Source: Conus ventricosus
Lineage: Eukaryota; Mollusca; Gastropoda; Neogastropoda; Conidae
NCBI GenBank assembly: GCA_018398815.1
Contig: CM031615.1
Coordinates: 52,468,272 to 52,532,271, forward strand
Direction of reading: 5' to 3'
DNA length: 64,000 nt
The number at the start of each line of letters is the position of its first letter. Position 1 is the stretch's first letter. Under the pieces are notes generated by a model. That model did no database searches, was not told the DNA's origin, and saw only the letters and a list, made by a program, of their open reading frames with translations. Both the position numbers and the translations under genes were made by a program. Positions 10,441-26,936 of the stretch are shown here, in pieces.

Positions 10441-13225
10441 CAAACGTATTGAACTGGGGGTCAGTCCGCAAGCATAGTTTAGCGTGCTTAGATTCAGTTC
10501 CCAGAACTGGAGGATTTCTTTTTATTTGGTTTTTATTCGCAAAGCTTCTTTCTATGTGAATTCGACTAAGAAGAGGAGGGAATTTAAATGCGCGGAAGTT
10601 TGAAGAGAAGAAAAGAGATGTAACTTGAACTTAAAGTCGAGGAAAAACCGTACATGTGGGAATGAAATAATGTGCGTTTCGGTTCTACACTGATACAGAT
10701 AGGTGGATGTGTTACAGCGGTATTGATGTGCTAAGACATAATATGTTGTAATTGGTAGTGGTCGCTGGTGTACAGAAATATTGTTTTCAGGTTTGATAAA
10801 GATTGGTTATTTCTGAGAGTATACATTGGGGCTTCGTAAGTCAAATTTTAAATCCCGTTGATTTAAAAGACGGTGCGTGCCAGGTACAGAGGGCAGACTG
10901 CATGCGCTGTGTCTGGCGTGTGTGTGGTTTATCGATTGGTGACGGGTGGTGGTACCTCGGATAGACACGTCTTGTAGAGGTTCACTTTTGGTGTTTGAGC
11001 TTGGAACTAAACCGGGTTGGATGGGCGGAAAGGAAAATTCGGGGTTATTACATTAATAAAAGAGTTGGGTTTTTTTTTCAATTATTATTAAAGATTTGCA
11101 GGTGAATTCATGATTATGTTAAATACAATAGCAGTATCAGTTAGATTACTTAGTACAGGTTATCACGATTGGAAAATAAAAGAGAAAAATAGCAGATGAT
11201 AATAATAAAAGGTGTTTAAGTATTAGGAATTGTGCCTCAGAAGCCTACATTTGGTGTATATATATGTATGTGGTTGTTTTAGTCGACGGTGGTGCGCCAG
11301 TATTCAAAGAAGTTTTCCGCAGCATTGTGCCTGTGGTGTCAGTAGGCAGTGTTAAGGACAATGTATAGCAGCGCTCGGAAATCCTTGTCGAGCTTATGTA
11401 ATTGGTGATTGTCCTAGCGCTTGATAATTTCTGATGATATTTGTAGGATTATGATTGTGCCTGCTAGGAAATTAGGATACCGGGTTCAATTCTATTAATT
11501 TGGTTTTACTTGAAATGTGTTTGATTCTATTAAGCATGTTACTAGGTAATGGATCCTGAATTGTGACCGGTACTGGTGGTCACTAACGGTCGGATTGTTC
11601 GTTGGAGTGAATATGATTTATGATCTTATTGAATCATTGTCTTGGAGACCCCGATGGGAAATGAAGTCGTGGGTATGTAACTCAGACAGTATAATCACTT
11701 TTATAAAAGAACGGTTATAATTATGTTCGTGGCCGTTGATGGAAGTGGAAGGTCAATGAAGTTGGTTTAAATGTGTAATGGAAAATTTCGGGTGAGAGAG
11801 AATTTTGATGTCAAGGTGGCTGGTTGTATAGGTCATGGTTTAAAATTCCAATCAGCTGTCGCACTTTAGGTTGTGACGTGTACATCTCAGGACCATATTT
11901 AGTGAGTCAACATGAAATGCTAAAAAAACATGTAAACACTCAGAACCGTTTACTTAAGTGAAGCAGCAAATAATTTTATAACTGTATTCTTCTGTGGTAG
12001 TAAGACATTTCCTTTTACACAGGTTTCCGGCGAGTTTCTGTACCTCCCCCTACACAGCAAATCCGTGAGGGTCGGCCTCTCGGGTTGGGGGGTCGTGTCA
12101 TCTCCACCTCCACTGTCATCCCTGCCCATTCCTCTGCCTGGAGTGAGGACACACCTGGAGCCGGCAGGGTGCGTTCCGGTCGGGACGCCGACTCCTTCCT
12201 TCCGCAGTCCGGGTGTGGCAGTTCCTCCGATTTCAGCTCTATCTTTTCTTCAGGGTGGGCAAGCATCTTAAGGGCTCACTGCGATCTACTATCTGCGTGT
12301 GATGTGCGAGTGTAGTTGGTGCCCGGTAAGAAGGGGACCGCGCTCTTCGATGCATCACGACTTTTTTTTCCTGCTGCTTCATCTCAAGCGCTTCAGTGCA
12401 GGTCTTGTGTTTTGGGCGGTACATTGGTGTGAGGGCCGTCGTGAAACAGAGACGGACGTTTACATGATTATATTGGGAAACACTGTGTTGCCGTTTTGTT
12501 GTTGTTTTTTTTTTGGAGGGGCAGTTTGTTTTTCTTGCGTGTGTCAAGTACCCGCCAGGGACTTTGAATGAAGTACTGAAAGTGCAACATTGGGTTTCGG
12601 GTCACTTGAACAATTTGTTTTGAATATTTTGGGGGTTGAGCTTGGGTGTACGGATAGTCTGACACCGGTACATAAAAAATTAGCATAAGGAATACAGCTG
12701 GGAAAAACATCGCGTGGGCATCTCAGGTTCTATGAAGTATCAACCTTGTTTGATATTTCAGCCTGGGTTACCAGGTGATGTAATAATTCACCCTTGTCCC
12801 TTCTGGTAGATGGCCTTCAGTGGGCTGAGGTGTTTGTGTGTGCCTCCTGAGGGAAGAGTCATTATATGTGAATGTGCAGCGTGCACAGGTATGGATAAGG
12901 GACCATGCGCTGAGGGTCGCGTATTGGTGTTAGTATAGTTGGATTCTTTTGGTTTTTTGTTTTTGTTTTTTGTTGTTGTTTGTTTTGTTTTTTCCGTGTG
13001 GGGAAAACTGCCTGTGTGTGTTGGATGTAGAGGTCTTGGTGTTTCATCTGCCATTCTGTTGGTGAGTGCGTGTGTGAATGCAAATAAAGCCTTCTGTTTG
13101 TGCACCATATTTTCCTTTGTCTGTGTCTTTGTTGTGTGGCGTTCGTACTCTCAGGTAAAAGGGGGAAGGGGTGGTTATAAAGGGGGATATATTCATATAT
13201 ATATATATATATCCCTGTCTACTGT
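10441..13225. other. No gene seen; 38-bp duplicated fragment inside
   Basis: AT-rich, then GT-rich non-coding sequence. The only notable item is 10,819-10,856, an exact 38-bp copy of 10,071-10,108 from the accessory gene of element 1. Short frames around 12,050-12,550 lack any family signal. An (AT)n run lies at 13,193-13,212. Confidence 0.7.
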
Positions 13226-13374
13226 CTTATACAGTGACAAGCATGATAAGGGGGGATAGGGTTGGTAGGTTTCTGTTTGTCGTATACCTCTCCTGAAGCC
13301 TGGAGAGGGTCAAGACAGTGATGTCTTGGCCCTGGCCCTTTAGTTGGACTCCATGGTGGGTGGGCAAGGGACAG

Positions 13375-14644
13375 ATGAAATTCCAACAAAAAGAAATGGT
13401 TTCTTCACCTAAAATTCCTCCCCCAAAAAAACGAAAAGTCAATTCCAACTCAAGAATGGTGTTGCAGGAGTCTAGTGTGGACTCGGATTCGGATACAGAA
13501 ACAAGAAAAAATGTCTGGATTTTGGTCCTCTTGGCTGATTGTGAAGAGTGCTGAGCAGGACAAACTAATTTCTGCGTTAAGCCCGTTGGCTATTCAAAAG
13601 GGCTTCCAAGGAATAGCAGGAGACCCACAGCCCGTAAAACGGCTAAGAAACAGTACTGTTCTCATCCAATGCAAGTATAAGAGACATTCAGAGCACCTGC
13701 TGAACGCTACAAAGCTGGTAGACAGAGAGATCTGGGTGACTCCCCATAAACAGCTGAATTCCTTTAAGGGAGTCATTCGATGCCCAGAACTCGGAGGCGT
13801 CTCGGAGACAGAGATCAAGGCACAACTAGCATCCCAAGGTGTGACAGATGTCCATAGGGTGACAGTTCGAAAAAGTACGGAAAGAGAGCCCACCAACGCC
13901 CTCTCTCTCTGTCGCAAGTCATCAACGTGGGTTACTTAAATGTGCGTGTCCAACTGTTTATCCCTTCTCCGATGCGATGTTTCAAGTGTCAGAAGTTCAG
14001 ACACATCAAAGACCGTTATTCTGCGGAAGAGGTGTGTGGTGTTTGCTGCAAGGCAACCCATGATGGGCCGTGTAAAGATCCGGTCGTTAAGCAAACTGCG
14101 ATGGCGACCTACCCTCCTCTTCACGCAACTGCCCAGTTTGGATTTAGGAATCAAATATCCAGAAGATAAAAACAGAAAAGAACATCTCCTTTTTCGAGGC
14201 ACGGAAGCAGGTCCTTGGTGGTCAGACGTCTCAAATTTCTTCAAACGCTTCGGCTGTGAAGAAAGTCTCAACTCGTTCAGTTTGTTGTCAAACAGATGTT
14301 TTCATTTTGTTTTTAAAAAACACGGCGAGAACAACATGCCAAGCCCCTGTGGAGGCAGGTCCACTACCTCCCAACCTAAAGTGGATGCCCCTGGTGGGGC
14401 AATAAATCCACCACCCCTCAGACTGCCCAGTAGTCTAATCCATCTGCTGCCGGGCAGAATAAAAAGTCACCCTCCCGCCTCGAACTTTTGTGAACAATGC
14501 CCGTACGGGCAAGGGAGCCAAACCGAATGTGGAGATGGTGGAGATGAAAACAAAACCTCCACCATCTCCAAAATCCAAGCCGTCTTCACCCGTTGGCAAG
14601 TCTGCCAGCAGGTCTGGAGAACAAAACAATTCAGTCCAACTTAA
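13375..14644 (+). pseudogene. LINE ORF1 (gag-like, CCHC knuckles), broken
   Basis: RNA-binding protein of the retrotransposon particle. It shows the same PPPKKRKV nuclear-signal-like stretch near its start, a middle domain (KLVDREIWVTPHKQLNS), and zinc-knuckle residues (CFKCQKFRHIKDRYSAEEVC ... HDGPC). The frame changes near 13,540, 13,930 and 14,090, and the second knuckle is disrupted. Starts MKFQQ as does the other copy (MKLNT). Confidence 0.8.
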
Positions 14645-14719
14645 AAACAGATAAGCTGCATTGGATGCAGACGACGACTCAGAGATGAACTGACTTCTCT
14701 CCTGTTTGTCCTTTGCACC

Positions 14720-17700
14720 ATGGACAGTAAATTCATTCATTGGCACATCTGTGGCTTAAACTCAAACTTTGAGGAGCTGCAGTTTTTGTTTCAAACACTA
14801 AAACCTGAGTTTGTAGCTCTTCAGGAAACGCAAATGCAAAGCCAGAAGACCTTCACTCTTTCTGGATTCAACATTCTTCCCAGACCTGCACAACCTTCCA
14901 CATTGGGACTAACGGGCAGTGTTGCCCTTCTTATACACAAAACTCTGCTGTTTAGTCCTGTCTCTCTGGCTACCCCTCTTCAGGCAGTAGCCACGAGCGC
15001 CACTCTCCATAAAACTGTTACAATGTGTTCATTATATCTGCTACCTTCTGTCCTGGTCTGTCGTCAGGACCTTGTCAGTCTGATTGGAGAACTTCCTCGA
15101 CTTTTCTGCTGTTGGGTGATTTCAGTGGACACAGTCCTCTTTGGGGTAGTGTGAATTCGTCATCCAGAGGTCTTTTCTGGAATAAGTCTTTTCAGAGTTT
15201 GATTTGTGTTGTCTGTACGATGAATCTCCAGCTTACCTCCACTATTCTTCAGGTTCACTTTCGTGTTTAGATTTGTCTATATGTGACCCCTCGCTGGTCT
15301 TGGACTATGAATGGTCTGTCCATGACAATCTGCATGGGAGTGACCATTTTCCTGTTCTATTAAAATCCATATTAACTGAAAACGCTACTGGTTCACAATA
15401 CCTTAATCATAAGAAGGCTAACTGGAATCTTTTTGCTGCAAACATTTCAAAGGAGTTCCAGGAAATCGACATTCTTCAAAGTCCAGACCCTGCAGAATCT
15501 CTAACCAATACTTTGATAAAGTCTGCCAAAACCTGTATTCCAATGTTTTCCGACAAACTCCAACTAATAAAACACCTTGGTTTAATTCCGACTGCAAACA
15601 AATCTTAAAATCTCCAATCTCCAATCTGCTGGCCTCCACCATTTAACAGAACTCATCATCTTTAAGTAAATCTGCAGCCTTTAAAAAAAAAAAAAAAAAA
15701 ATCCAGAGAATAATCGTCATATAATTTCACATCAGACAACTATACATCAGACAGCTATGAAGCCTACAATCTACCTTTTTCAATTGATGCACTGAAATCA
15801 GCTTTTCCAAACCTGCAACAATTCTGCCCCTGGTCTGGATGATATTCATTATTTGGTTTTGAAACATCTCCCAGGAAGCGGAAAGCCCTGATCATTCCAA
15901 TCCATAAGCCTGGAAAGGACCTTACCAACCCTTCAAACTATTGTCCAATAGCTCTGAACAGCTGCCTCTGTAAGCTAATGGAAAAGATGGTCAACTCGCG
16001 ACTGGTGTGGAAGCCGGAAACCGATGGCCTTTAAGCAAGTGAACAGTTCGGGTTCCGGAATTACCACTCGACAGTTGACCATTTAGTCCGTCTGGAAACC
16101 ACCATCCGCAACGCTTTCATCAATAAACAGCATGTGGTCGCTTTGATCTGGACAAAGCGTACGACACCATCAGGAAATCAGGAATCCATATAGATCTTCA
16201 TAGACTTGGTTTTCGTGGTCATCGGCCAACGTTTATTCAAAAACTTTGTAGCTGATCGGCAATTCCAGGTGCGTATTCGCACCACACTGTCTGACATCCA
16301 TGGGCAAGAGTTGGGTGTACCTCAAGGGAGCATTCTTTCTCCTGCTCTCTTCAGCACCAAAATTAATGACATTGTCAAATCGGTAAACCAAGGTTCTGAG
16401 TCCTCTCTGTTTGTTGATGACTTTGCACTGTACGTAGTTGGAACCTCTTACGCCAGCGTTCAGCGTCGACTTCAACTTTGTGTTAATAAGATTCAACAGT
16501 GGGCCGAGGAAAACCTTTTCAAGTACCAAAACTCAGTCAATCCATTTCCACAATTTTCGTCCGTTTTTTGCTGATCCTGAGATTCGTCTGGACAATTCCA
16601 CCATTCCAGCTGTAACAGAAGCCAAATGTCTGGGTGTTATTTTTTAAAATACAAAAAACTGAACTTTAAAGTCATATGCAATACTTAAAAACTGCATGTA
16701 AGAAAGCACTGAACATTCTGCGAGTTGTGCCACATACAGCTTTGGGTGCTGACAGGAAAACTCTCCTCTTTTTTATCGGGCGCTGATCCACTCCAAACTG
16801 GACTATTGGTGTGTAGCGTACGGCTCGACCAGACCATCCTAGCTTATAAGTCTAGACCCTATCCACCATCAAGGTCTTCGATTGTGTCTGGGTGCGTTCG
16901 TCACCACCCCTTTTTATAGCTTCTATGCTTAGGAAGGAGAACCATCCCTCTCAAATCGTCGACTGAAGCTTGCCTTGAACTACTGTCTGAGTCTCTCTTC
17001 TGAACCTCAAAACCCTGCATATGACCGTGTTTTTGACCCCAAGCTCCAAAAGAAATTCGATGACCATAGCAGTTCCATTCCACCCTTGGGGATTCTTGTT
17101 CTTCCCCATTGAACAAAACAGGCATAGACCTTGGAGTTAGTTTGTGTGATTTATCCCAATTTCCTGATGATCCTCCATAGACTTTCTTCACTTCAGAGAT
17201 CCGGTTTGATTTAGCCTCGTACCGGAAAGATTCCACAAGTTCCTTGGCATACAAATCCCTTTTTGCTGAACTGTGTTCCAAGTTTTCATCGTTCCAAAGA
17301 ATTTTCACTAACGGTTCCAAATCTGAGGAGGGAGTTGCCTCTGCTGTGTCTTGTGAAGTAGATCCCCCTCAGAGATGTACCAAACACATTCCAACCGACA
17401 GCGCCATCTACACTGCTCAGCTGACGGCCTTGGTCCTAGCTCTGAAAATGGTCTGTAAATCCAAACATAATGATTTCCTCATTTTGTCAGACTCCATTTC
17501 TGCTTTGGAGGCCATTGCCGGCCGTAATCTCAAGCACCCTCAGCTGCTGAAAGTTTTTGAACTGTACACCTCTCTAAAATCAAACGGATACAACATACTT
17601 TTTGCTTGGGTTCCCAGCCATGTGGGCATTCTAAGTAATGAGATGGTTGATCAGCTTGCCAAGAATGCCACAAAAGAAACGTTGAGCAGCTTGTCTTCCT

Positions 17701-18101
17701 CACACTGATCTGAAACCCAAAATGCAGGCCTATGTCAAAGACCTCTGGCAAGAGGAATGGACCTTGCAGACGGACAACAAACTATTTAAAATCCGTCCAA
17801 ACCTGAAAGAGTTTTTACCATGTTCCCGAGGCGGCTATAAAGAAGAAACAGTCTTGTGCTGTTTGCATACAGGCCACTCGTTTTACACCCATTCTTATCT
17901 TTTAAAAGGTGAAGAAGCTCCGTGGTGCATTATATGTCATGTACCACTCACAGTGAGACATATTCTTTTAAAATGTTGGGACTTGCACGACGTAAGACAT
18001 AAACACTTTACACAGACTCCATGAAAACATTGTTCAGAGATGTCCCACCTGACGTGATCTTTGAGTTTCTGGAGGAGATTAACATTTTTCATCTGATCTA
18101 A
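14720..18101 (+). pseudogene. LINE ORF2 (APE endonuclease, RT, RNase H), broken
   Basis: N-terminal endonuclease starts MDSKFIHWHICGLNS with LQETQ; HDNLHGSDHFPVLL marks its C-terminal catalytic His. The RT core has SLFVDDFALY (16,400), and RNase H follows with DGS-type (mutated to NGS), AQLTALVLALKM, LSDSISALEAI and WVPSHVGILSNEMVDQLAKN. Ends IFHLI at 18,101. More than eight frame changes; the first RNase H Asp is Asn here. Confidence 0.85.
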
Positions 18102-19369
18102 GATTTTACGAAAGACGATTTTAACGGAGTTGCTGGTACGTTTTTATAAGGTGTATTTTAAAGAGATGTGTGAAAGTTGTTTTTCTTTTGATGACTTGTG
18201 AGCTGATTTTAACAGCCCTGATGTGGCCCTTTGCGGTCCGCTGGGCTATAAGCAACTTTACCTTACCGTACCTCTTTCTGTTTTTTTTGTCTCTTTCTTT
18301 CTTTTGTTTTATTCATTTCTTTTTATCGTATTCATCCTGTTACCCAAAGTAAAGTTGTATGTATGGAAATTCCTGTAATGTGTTTCAGGCTCCCGATTGT
18401 TCAAGCATAACCTCATGCCTATCCCTGTTGCTATTATAACCGTCAAATCTGTAGCACAAGCACTCAGGTGTATAGTCCTGGGGAAGATTTCATGATGTGC
18501 AACTCCTGAAGATCTTCGACAATCCTAAGAAAAAAGAGGGGGGGGGGGGAATATATATATATATATATAAGCCTTCTGAACCAGACCTTATGGAAAGTTT
18601 AGTTATGAATCAGGAACTTGATGGAACAGGGAACAAAACTGCTTTTGGATCTATTTGTCTTGAATTTTGGAATTAAGAATCTTCGTCCAGAGGGTAGAAC
18701 AAATTCACATCTTTGCTCATTGCACCGACATGATGACCAACAGCGACATTCAATTAACTGTGAACACTGTTCTCTTTGATCTTACAAACATTCAAACATG
18801 GCTCGTACTAAAGCAGGGGAACGGTGAGCGTATGCTGAGCCCGTACTTAAAACATAACTGTATTAAAGACCGACTGGCTGTGCGAAGTGTGCAGATGGGA
18901 TATATTTCCGACCAGAGGAAGTATAACCTGGCCAAGGCTGGTTTCAACCTGGGGGTTTAAAGTAACACAAGTTGCTTTATTCTCTGCGTTCTAACTAGCC
19001 GGGGTAGAGTTTGGCCTGTTCCACTATGTTACCGTAAATGGCAGTCACTCTAGGAGAGGGGTGATGGTCCCAATACCGTATACTGTGGTTCATGTTTTTA
19101 AGAACGATCTTCAAATTGGTTGTGCAAACGTCCTCAACATGGCACCTGTCTCACATATGGCCAAACTTCCAAAACACAAAGTCTGATTTTGATCATTGAG
19201 AAACTCAAATTAAGTCGACTGAATTATTCAAAACACTGTAATTTGCCAGTTTATATCAACACACTATCCCGTGAAAACTGACTCACATTTTTCTTAGTAT
19301 GTAATCTCACACGAAACACAAAGCAGACGATCCTCTCATACCTCCCCTCCCCCTCTATGTCTCTGTACC

Positions 19370-19373
<4 letters not shown>

Positions 19374-19450
<77 letters not shown>
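19374..19450. repeat. (CA)n microsatellite
   Basis: Pure CA run directly abutting the 5' break of the LINE that follows. Confidence 0.97.
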
Positions 19451-23310
<3,860 letters not shown>

Positions 23311-25461
23311 AAACCAAGGTGTTGATAATAATCATGATGGTGATGCAGGTGATAGTTTAAACCATTCAAATAAGTCTGAGGCGATGCACAGGTTGCGCTG
23401 AACCATAAAGCACCTGTAAAGTTTTTCACACACAATTTTATCGTAATTCTTGCGTCTCCGCTCCAAAGTCTACGCCATGTAAGAGAGAGCGTGTCACAGT
23501 CAGAATGTTTGCTTACAGCTAGTTTAATTCAGATGTTCACGAAAACGTTAAACAAAGCGTTAGTGCCACTGAGCTGATACAATTATATTGAAAAACCCTT
23601 CTGAGACGACATTAGCGACAAAATTGTGCTGACTACTGGTGCAACACACACATAGACAACAACGACTGCATGACACTAGACTGAACGCTGTGCAGATAAA
23701 AGATGGGAGCAACAACTACAGCCACAACAACAACAACGACGATGACAACTATACTTTCACATTAGGAGGAACAGTTAGGGTATGTCACAGAAACAATGTT
23801 GCAACCATACTAGCTGTGACGCAGTATGAATCAGCTCGAGCGCGCCATAGATATTTCTGCAATTCTTTACTTTTGCTTGCAAGGCGCATTCATATTCTTG
23901 TCATTAATGACGAGGCGATTATGTGGACCTAATTTTCTTTCTTTTCTTCTTCTTTTCTTTCGTTCCGTGTCGTGTTGTTCCGAGTCTAGAACTTCAGACC
24001 TCTTATTACCATAGCGACTGTATAAGCTAGCCCGCTGCCAGACTGTTGTGATTATCGAAGAGAATCAGTAACTTATCATCTAGCTTTGTTTGGATATCGA
24101 TCCGTATGTTCGCAGCTATAAATACCAATCGTTAAACTTATGAAAAGAATTGAAATCTATCTTGTCGTAGCGACGTGACGTAATTGACGGTACCTAACTC
24201 AACATATTTCGTCATATGGAGAGCTATTACGTTATACCTGGTACAGTTGAGAGATTTGCGATCAGACATCAAGACCTATTTGTTGGTGCTGGTTATGTTT
24301 TCCTACTTTTTACCTATTATTCCTACTTTCAGTTTGTTCATTTGTAAAGGGAAAAAATATTTCTAAAAGAGTGGAAGGAATCATCTTCGTCTTCCTCGTA
24401 TCATCAGTTGAGCCGACTCTGGGGAGGAGTTTTCGTAGTCATCGTTGAGGGGGTTCGTGCTGGTCAGTCTGGCGTGACGCACCATGCTTCAGGGAAAGGA
24501 CGAAGGTGTTTGTGGTGTCCATGTATGTTTTGTATTTATTCTTGTCACGTCTTCACTTGGGTATGGTTGCGTATGAACACTGGATCAATATTCCAATTTC
24601 ATTCGTTGTTGAACATTTGTATTGCCATATCTTCTTAGGTTTGGTAATATGCTAGATAGGCGAATGTCCATATTCGTGTTGATTACATGTCTTCAGTTTC
24701 GAAGCTATATTATTATGTTGCCTTTTGGAGGGATCACTGACACTTGGACATTGTGCGTCGGATGAAGTTTCGGATCTGTCGAGTTTGGGGAACGTATTTT
24801 TATGAACTGTCATTTGCAAATTCTAAAGTATGTACTCCGACAGATACGGACAGTTGAGTAACTGTCTATTGACGCAAGGAAGAGTGCTCCAGTGATCACT
24901 CGGCGAAGTAAAGACTAGTAGACATTTTGTGCTCCCCATCCTAAGTTGCTGGGGAGACCGTTCTTCTTTTCGTCGTTACATCCATACTTCAGCCTTTTCT
25001 TTCGTCGTCTTCTCATCGCTCTCACCGTCCTCCAGCGCGTATCGACGTCCCCATCTCTTCGCGACGTTTTCCATCTGTTTGTGTCCGTATCTGTCTATTT
25101 ACCAATCTGTTCTAATTATCCCATATCTTTTGTTGTCATCCTCCTCCTTGCCTGCGCGTGTATATATGCCTATGTTTGTCTACTAATGGGTGTGTGCATT
25201 ATTTTGTTTTAAAGCGTAAACTAGTTGTTTTTTTTACCTTTGCAAAAACTAACGTGCTTGAGGTTGTGTTGGATAGATAATTTCGAGGGTTGACTTCCAG
25301 AACCAGTATCTCTCTTAAATATATGTATATGAGATACAGGGTTCTGGCAGTGAATCCTCGATTTCATCTCGTCTATCCACACTAACGCTTCAAACATCTA
25401 GCGACCCGCACATCAGTACGACAATCACTTTAAAATGCCACACTAGCAAACGCCAATAGAT

Positions 25462-25505
25462 GTGCGTGCGTGCGTGAATGCGTGCGTGAGTGCGTGCGTG
25501 CGTGC

Positions 25506-25582
<77 letters not shown>

Positions 25583-25606
25583 TGTGTGTGTTTGTGTGTG
25601 TATGTA

Positions 25607-25670
<64 letters not shown>
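25462..25670. repeat. (GT)n microsatellite
   Basis: GCGT units pass into a long GT run with a few TATG interruptions. Coding-looking frames here are repeat artefacts. Confidence 0.97.
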
Positions 25671-25775
25671 CACTCGAGGAAAGGTTGTGTCAAAGCAATT
25701 CCCGACCTTTCAAAATTCCAAGCGCACAATGATCAGCGTCATCTGCCCAAGCAGAACAGAGCAGGAGCATCAGTA

Positions 25776-26375
25776 GAACCTGAGAGTCACCAAACTCAGG
25801 AGCATCAGTAGAATCCGAGAGTCACCAAACCCAGGAGCATCACCAACTCAGGAGTATCAGTATAACCTGAGAGTCACCAAACTCCGGAGCATCACCGAAC
25901 TCCGGAGCATCAGCAGAACCCGAGAGTCACCAAACTAGGAGCATCAGTCCTTCTTCCAGTTATAGATCCGGGCCGTTTTGGCGTAATAGTATCAGTAGAA
26001 CCTGAGAGTCACCAAACACAGGAGCATCTCCAAACTCAGGAGCATCAGTAGATCCTGAGAGTCACCAAATTCAGGATCTTCAGTAGATCCTGAGAGTCAC
26101 CAAACTCAGGAGCATCAGTAGAATCTGAGAGTCACCAAACACAGGAGCATCAGTAGAACCTGAGAGTCACCAAACACAGGAGCATAAGTAGAACCTGAGA
26201 GTCACCAAACACAGGAGCATCAGTAGAACCTGAGAGTCACCAAACACAGGAGCATAAGTAGAACCTGAGAGTCACCAAACACAGGAGCATCACCAAACTC
26301 AGGAGCATCAGTAGATCCTGAGAGTCACCAAATTCAGGAGCTTCAGTAGATCCTGAGAGTCACCAAACTCAGGAG
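25776..26375. repeat. Minisatellite, left half (unit about 36 bp)
   Basis: Some fifteen units around CATCAGTAGAACCTGAGAG and TCACCAAACTCAGGAG, with one 50-bp interruption at 25,935-25,985. The array stops at 26,375 where the LINE 3' end begins and resumes at 48,170 on the other side of the LINE. Confidence 0.93.
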
Positions 26376-26565
26376 ATAAGATAAGATAAGATAATGTTTC
26401 TTTTAGCCCAGCCGACCGCAAAGGGCCACATCAGGGCTGTCACCACGTTAAAATCAACTCACCAGTCTTTAAAAAAAAAAAAAAAAAACTTTCACACATC
26501 TCTTTAAATGACATCGTCTAGAAACGCACCAGAAATTGCATTAAAAATCTTTCTTCCGTAAAATC
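26376..26565 (-). other. LINE 3' UTR with ATCTT-repeat tail
   Basis: Non-coding end of the LINE after the ORF2 stop at 26,566; includes an A/T homopolymer near 26,470-26,487 and the terminal pentanucleotide tail. Its match to 18,170-18,260 confirms the relation to the other copy. Confidence 0.85.
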
Positions 26566-26730
26566 TTAAATCAGATGAAAAATGTTAATCTCTCTCAAAA
26601 ACTCAAGGATCACATCAGGCGGGACATCCCTGAACAGGATCTTCATGGACTCCACTGTAAAATGTTTGTGTCTCACATCGTGCAAGTCCCAACACTCTAA
26701 AAGAACATGTTTCATTGTGAGTGGTGCATG
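26566..26730 (-). CDS. LINE ORF2, C-terminal part, separated by element 2
   Basis: Encodes the end of ORF2: APLTMKHVLLECWDLHDVRH and, at the stop, EINIFHLI, matching 17,940-18,101. It continues the frame broken at 42,553, giving direct evidence that 26,731-42,548 is an insertion. Confidence 0.9.
   Translation of the reverse strand, partial: HAPLTMKHVLLECWDLHDVRHKHFTVESMKILFRDVPPDVILEFLREINIFHLI
26726..26730. repeat. Target site duplication of element 2, left copy (GCATG)
   Basis: GCATG here and at 42,549-42,553. The shared context allows 5-7 bp depending on where the ends are drawn; with AG...CT termini it is 5 bp. Joined, the flanks give one unbroken LINE reading frame. Confidence 0.88.
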
Positions 26731-26821
26731 AGAGAACAGTAAAATGTATGTTCTAGCTTTTTACTGCCCTCAACCAGTTTCGGGCAGTAAAAAGCTAGAA
26801 ACATACATTTTACTGTTCTCT
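26731..26821. repeat. Terminal hairpin palindrome, left end of element 2
   Basis: 91 bp: an outer arm AGAGAACAGTAAAATGTATG then TTCTAGCTTTTTACTGCCC, the 12-base loop TCAACCAGTTTC, and an inner arm that is the reverse complement except for one extra T. A stem of about 39 bp would form on either strand. Confidence 0.95.
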
Positions 26822-26936
26822 GACAAGTAACACTTCAACAATGATAATCTATCACACATTTTTTCAATAAATAGCGATTTTTTACAAACAAACATACTGT
26901 GTAGGATTATCCGTTTTCAATACTAATTTACTAAAC
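26731..26936 (+). repeat. Left terminal inverted repeat of element 2 (206 bp)
   Basis: Matches 42,343-42,548 reversed, base for base as far as I can see, with no indels. The inner 55 bp encode the last codons of the ATPase. Confidence 0.93.

Larger units (their letters stand above)
13226..18270 (+). mobile_element. LINE-1st copy: decayed I-group non-LTR retrotransposon
   Basis: Plus-strand copy, homologous end to end with the LINE at 26,376-48,169: same 5' leader (GGGATAGGGTTGGTAG at 13,253), gag-like ORF1, ORF2 with endonuclease, reverse transcriptase and RNase H, and a 3' UTR with CCCTGATGTGGCCCTTTGCGG. Many frameshifts, a 15,640-15,900 region with deletions, and stops show it is dead. Its 3' end is near 18,260-18,270; 18,271-19,373 holds T-rich DNA, a G run, an (AT)n run at 18,551-18,570 and no gene. 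Confidence 0.88.

Noticed and set aside
10450..10510. tRNA-like sequence (GGGGGTCAGTCCGCAAGC ... GATTCAGTTCCCAG)
   Set aside because: No convincing cloverleaf, anticodon arm or standard B box.
12015..12570. Cluster of overlapping short frames on both strands
   Set aside because: GC-rich local composition; no conserved motif or support from repeats.
18667..18960. 97-codon plus-strand frame between LINEs
   Set aside because: No recognisable family and no counterpart elsewhere in the window; length is within chance for this DNA.
25776..26375. Possible CRISPR array (36-bp direct repeats)
   Set aside because: Units are contiguous without unique spacers, vary in sequence, and lie in animal DNA split by a LINE: a minisatellite.
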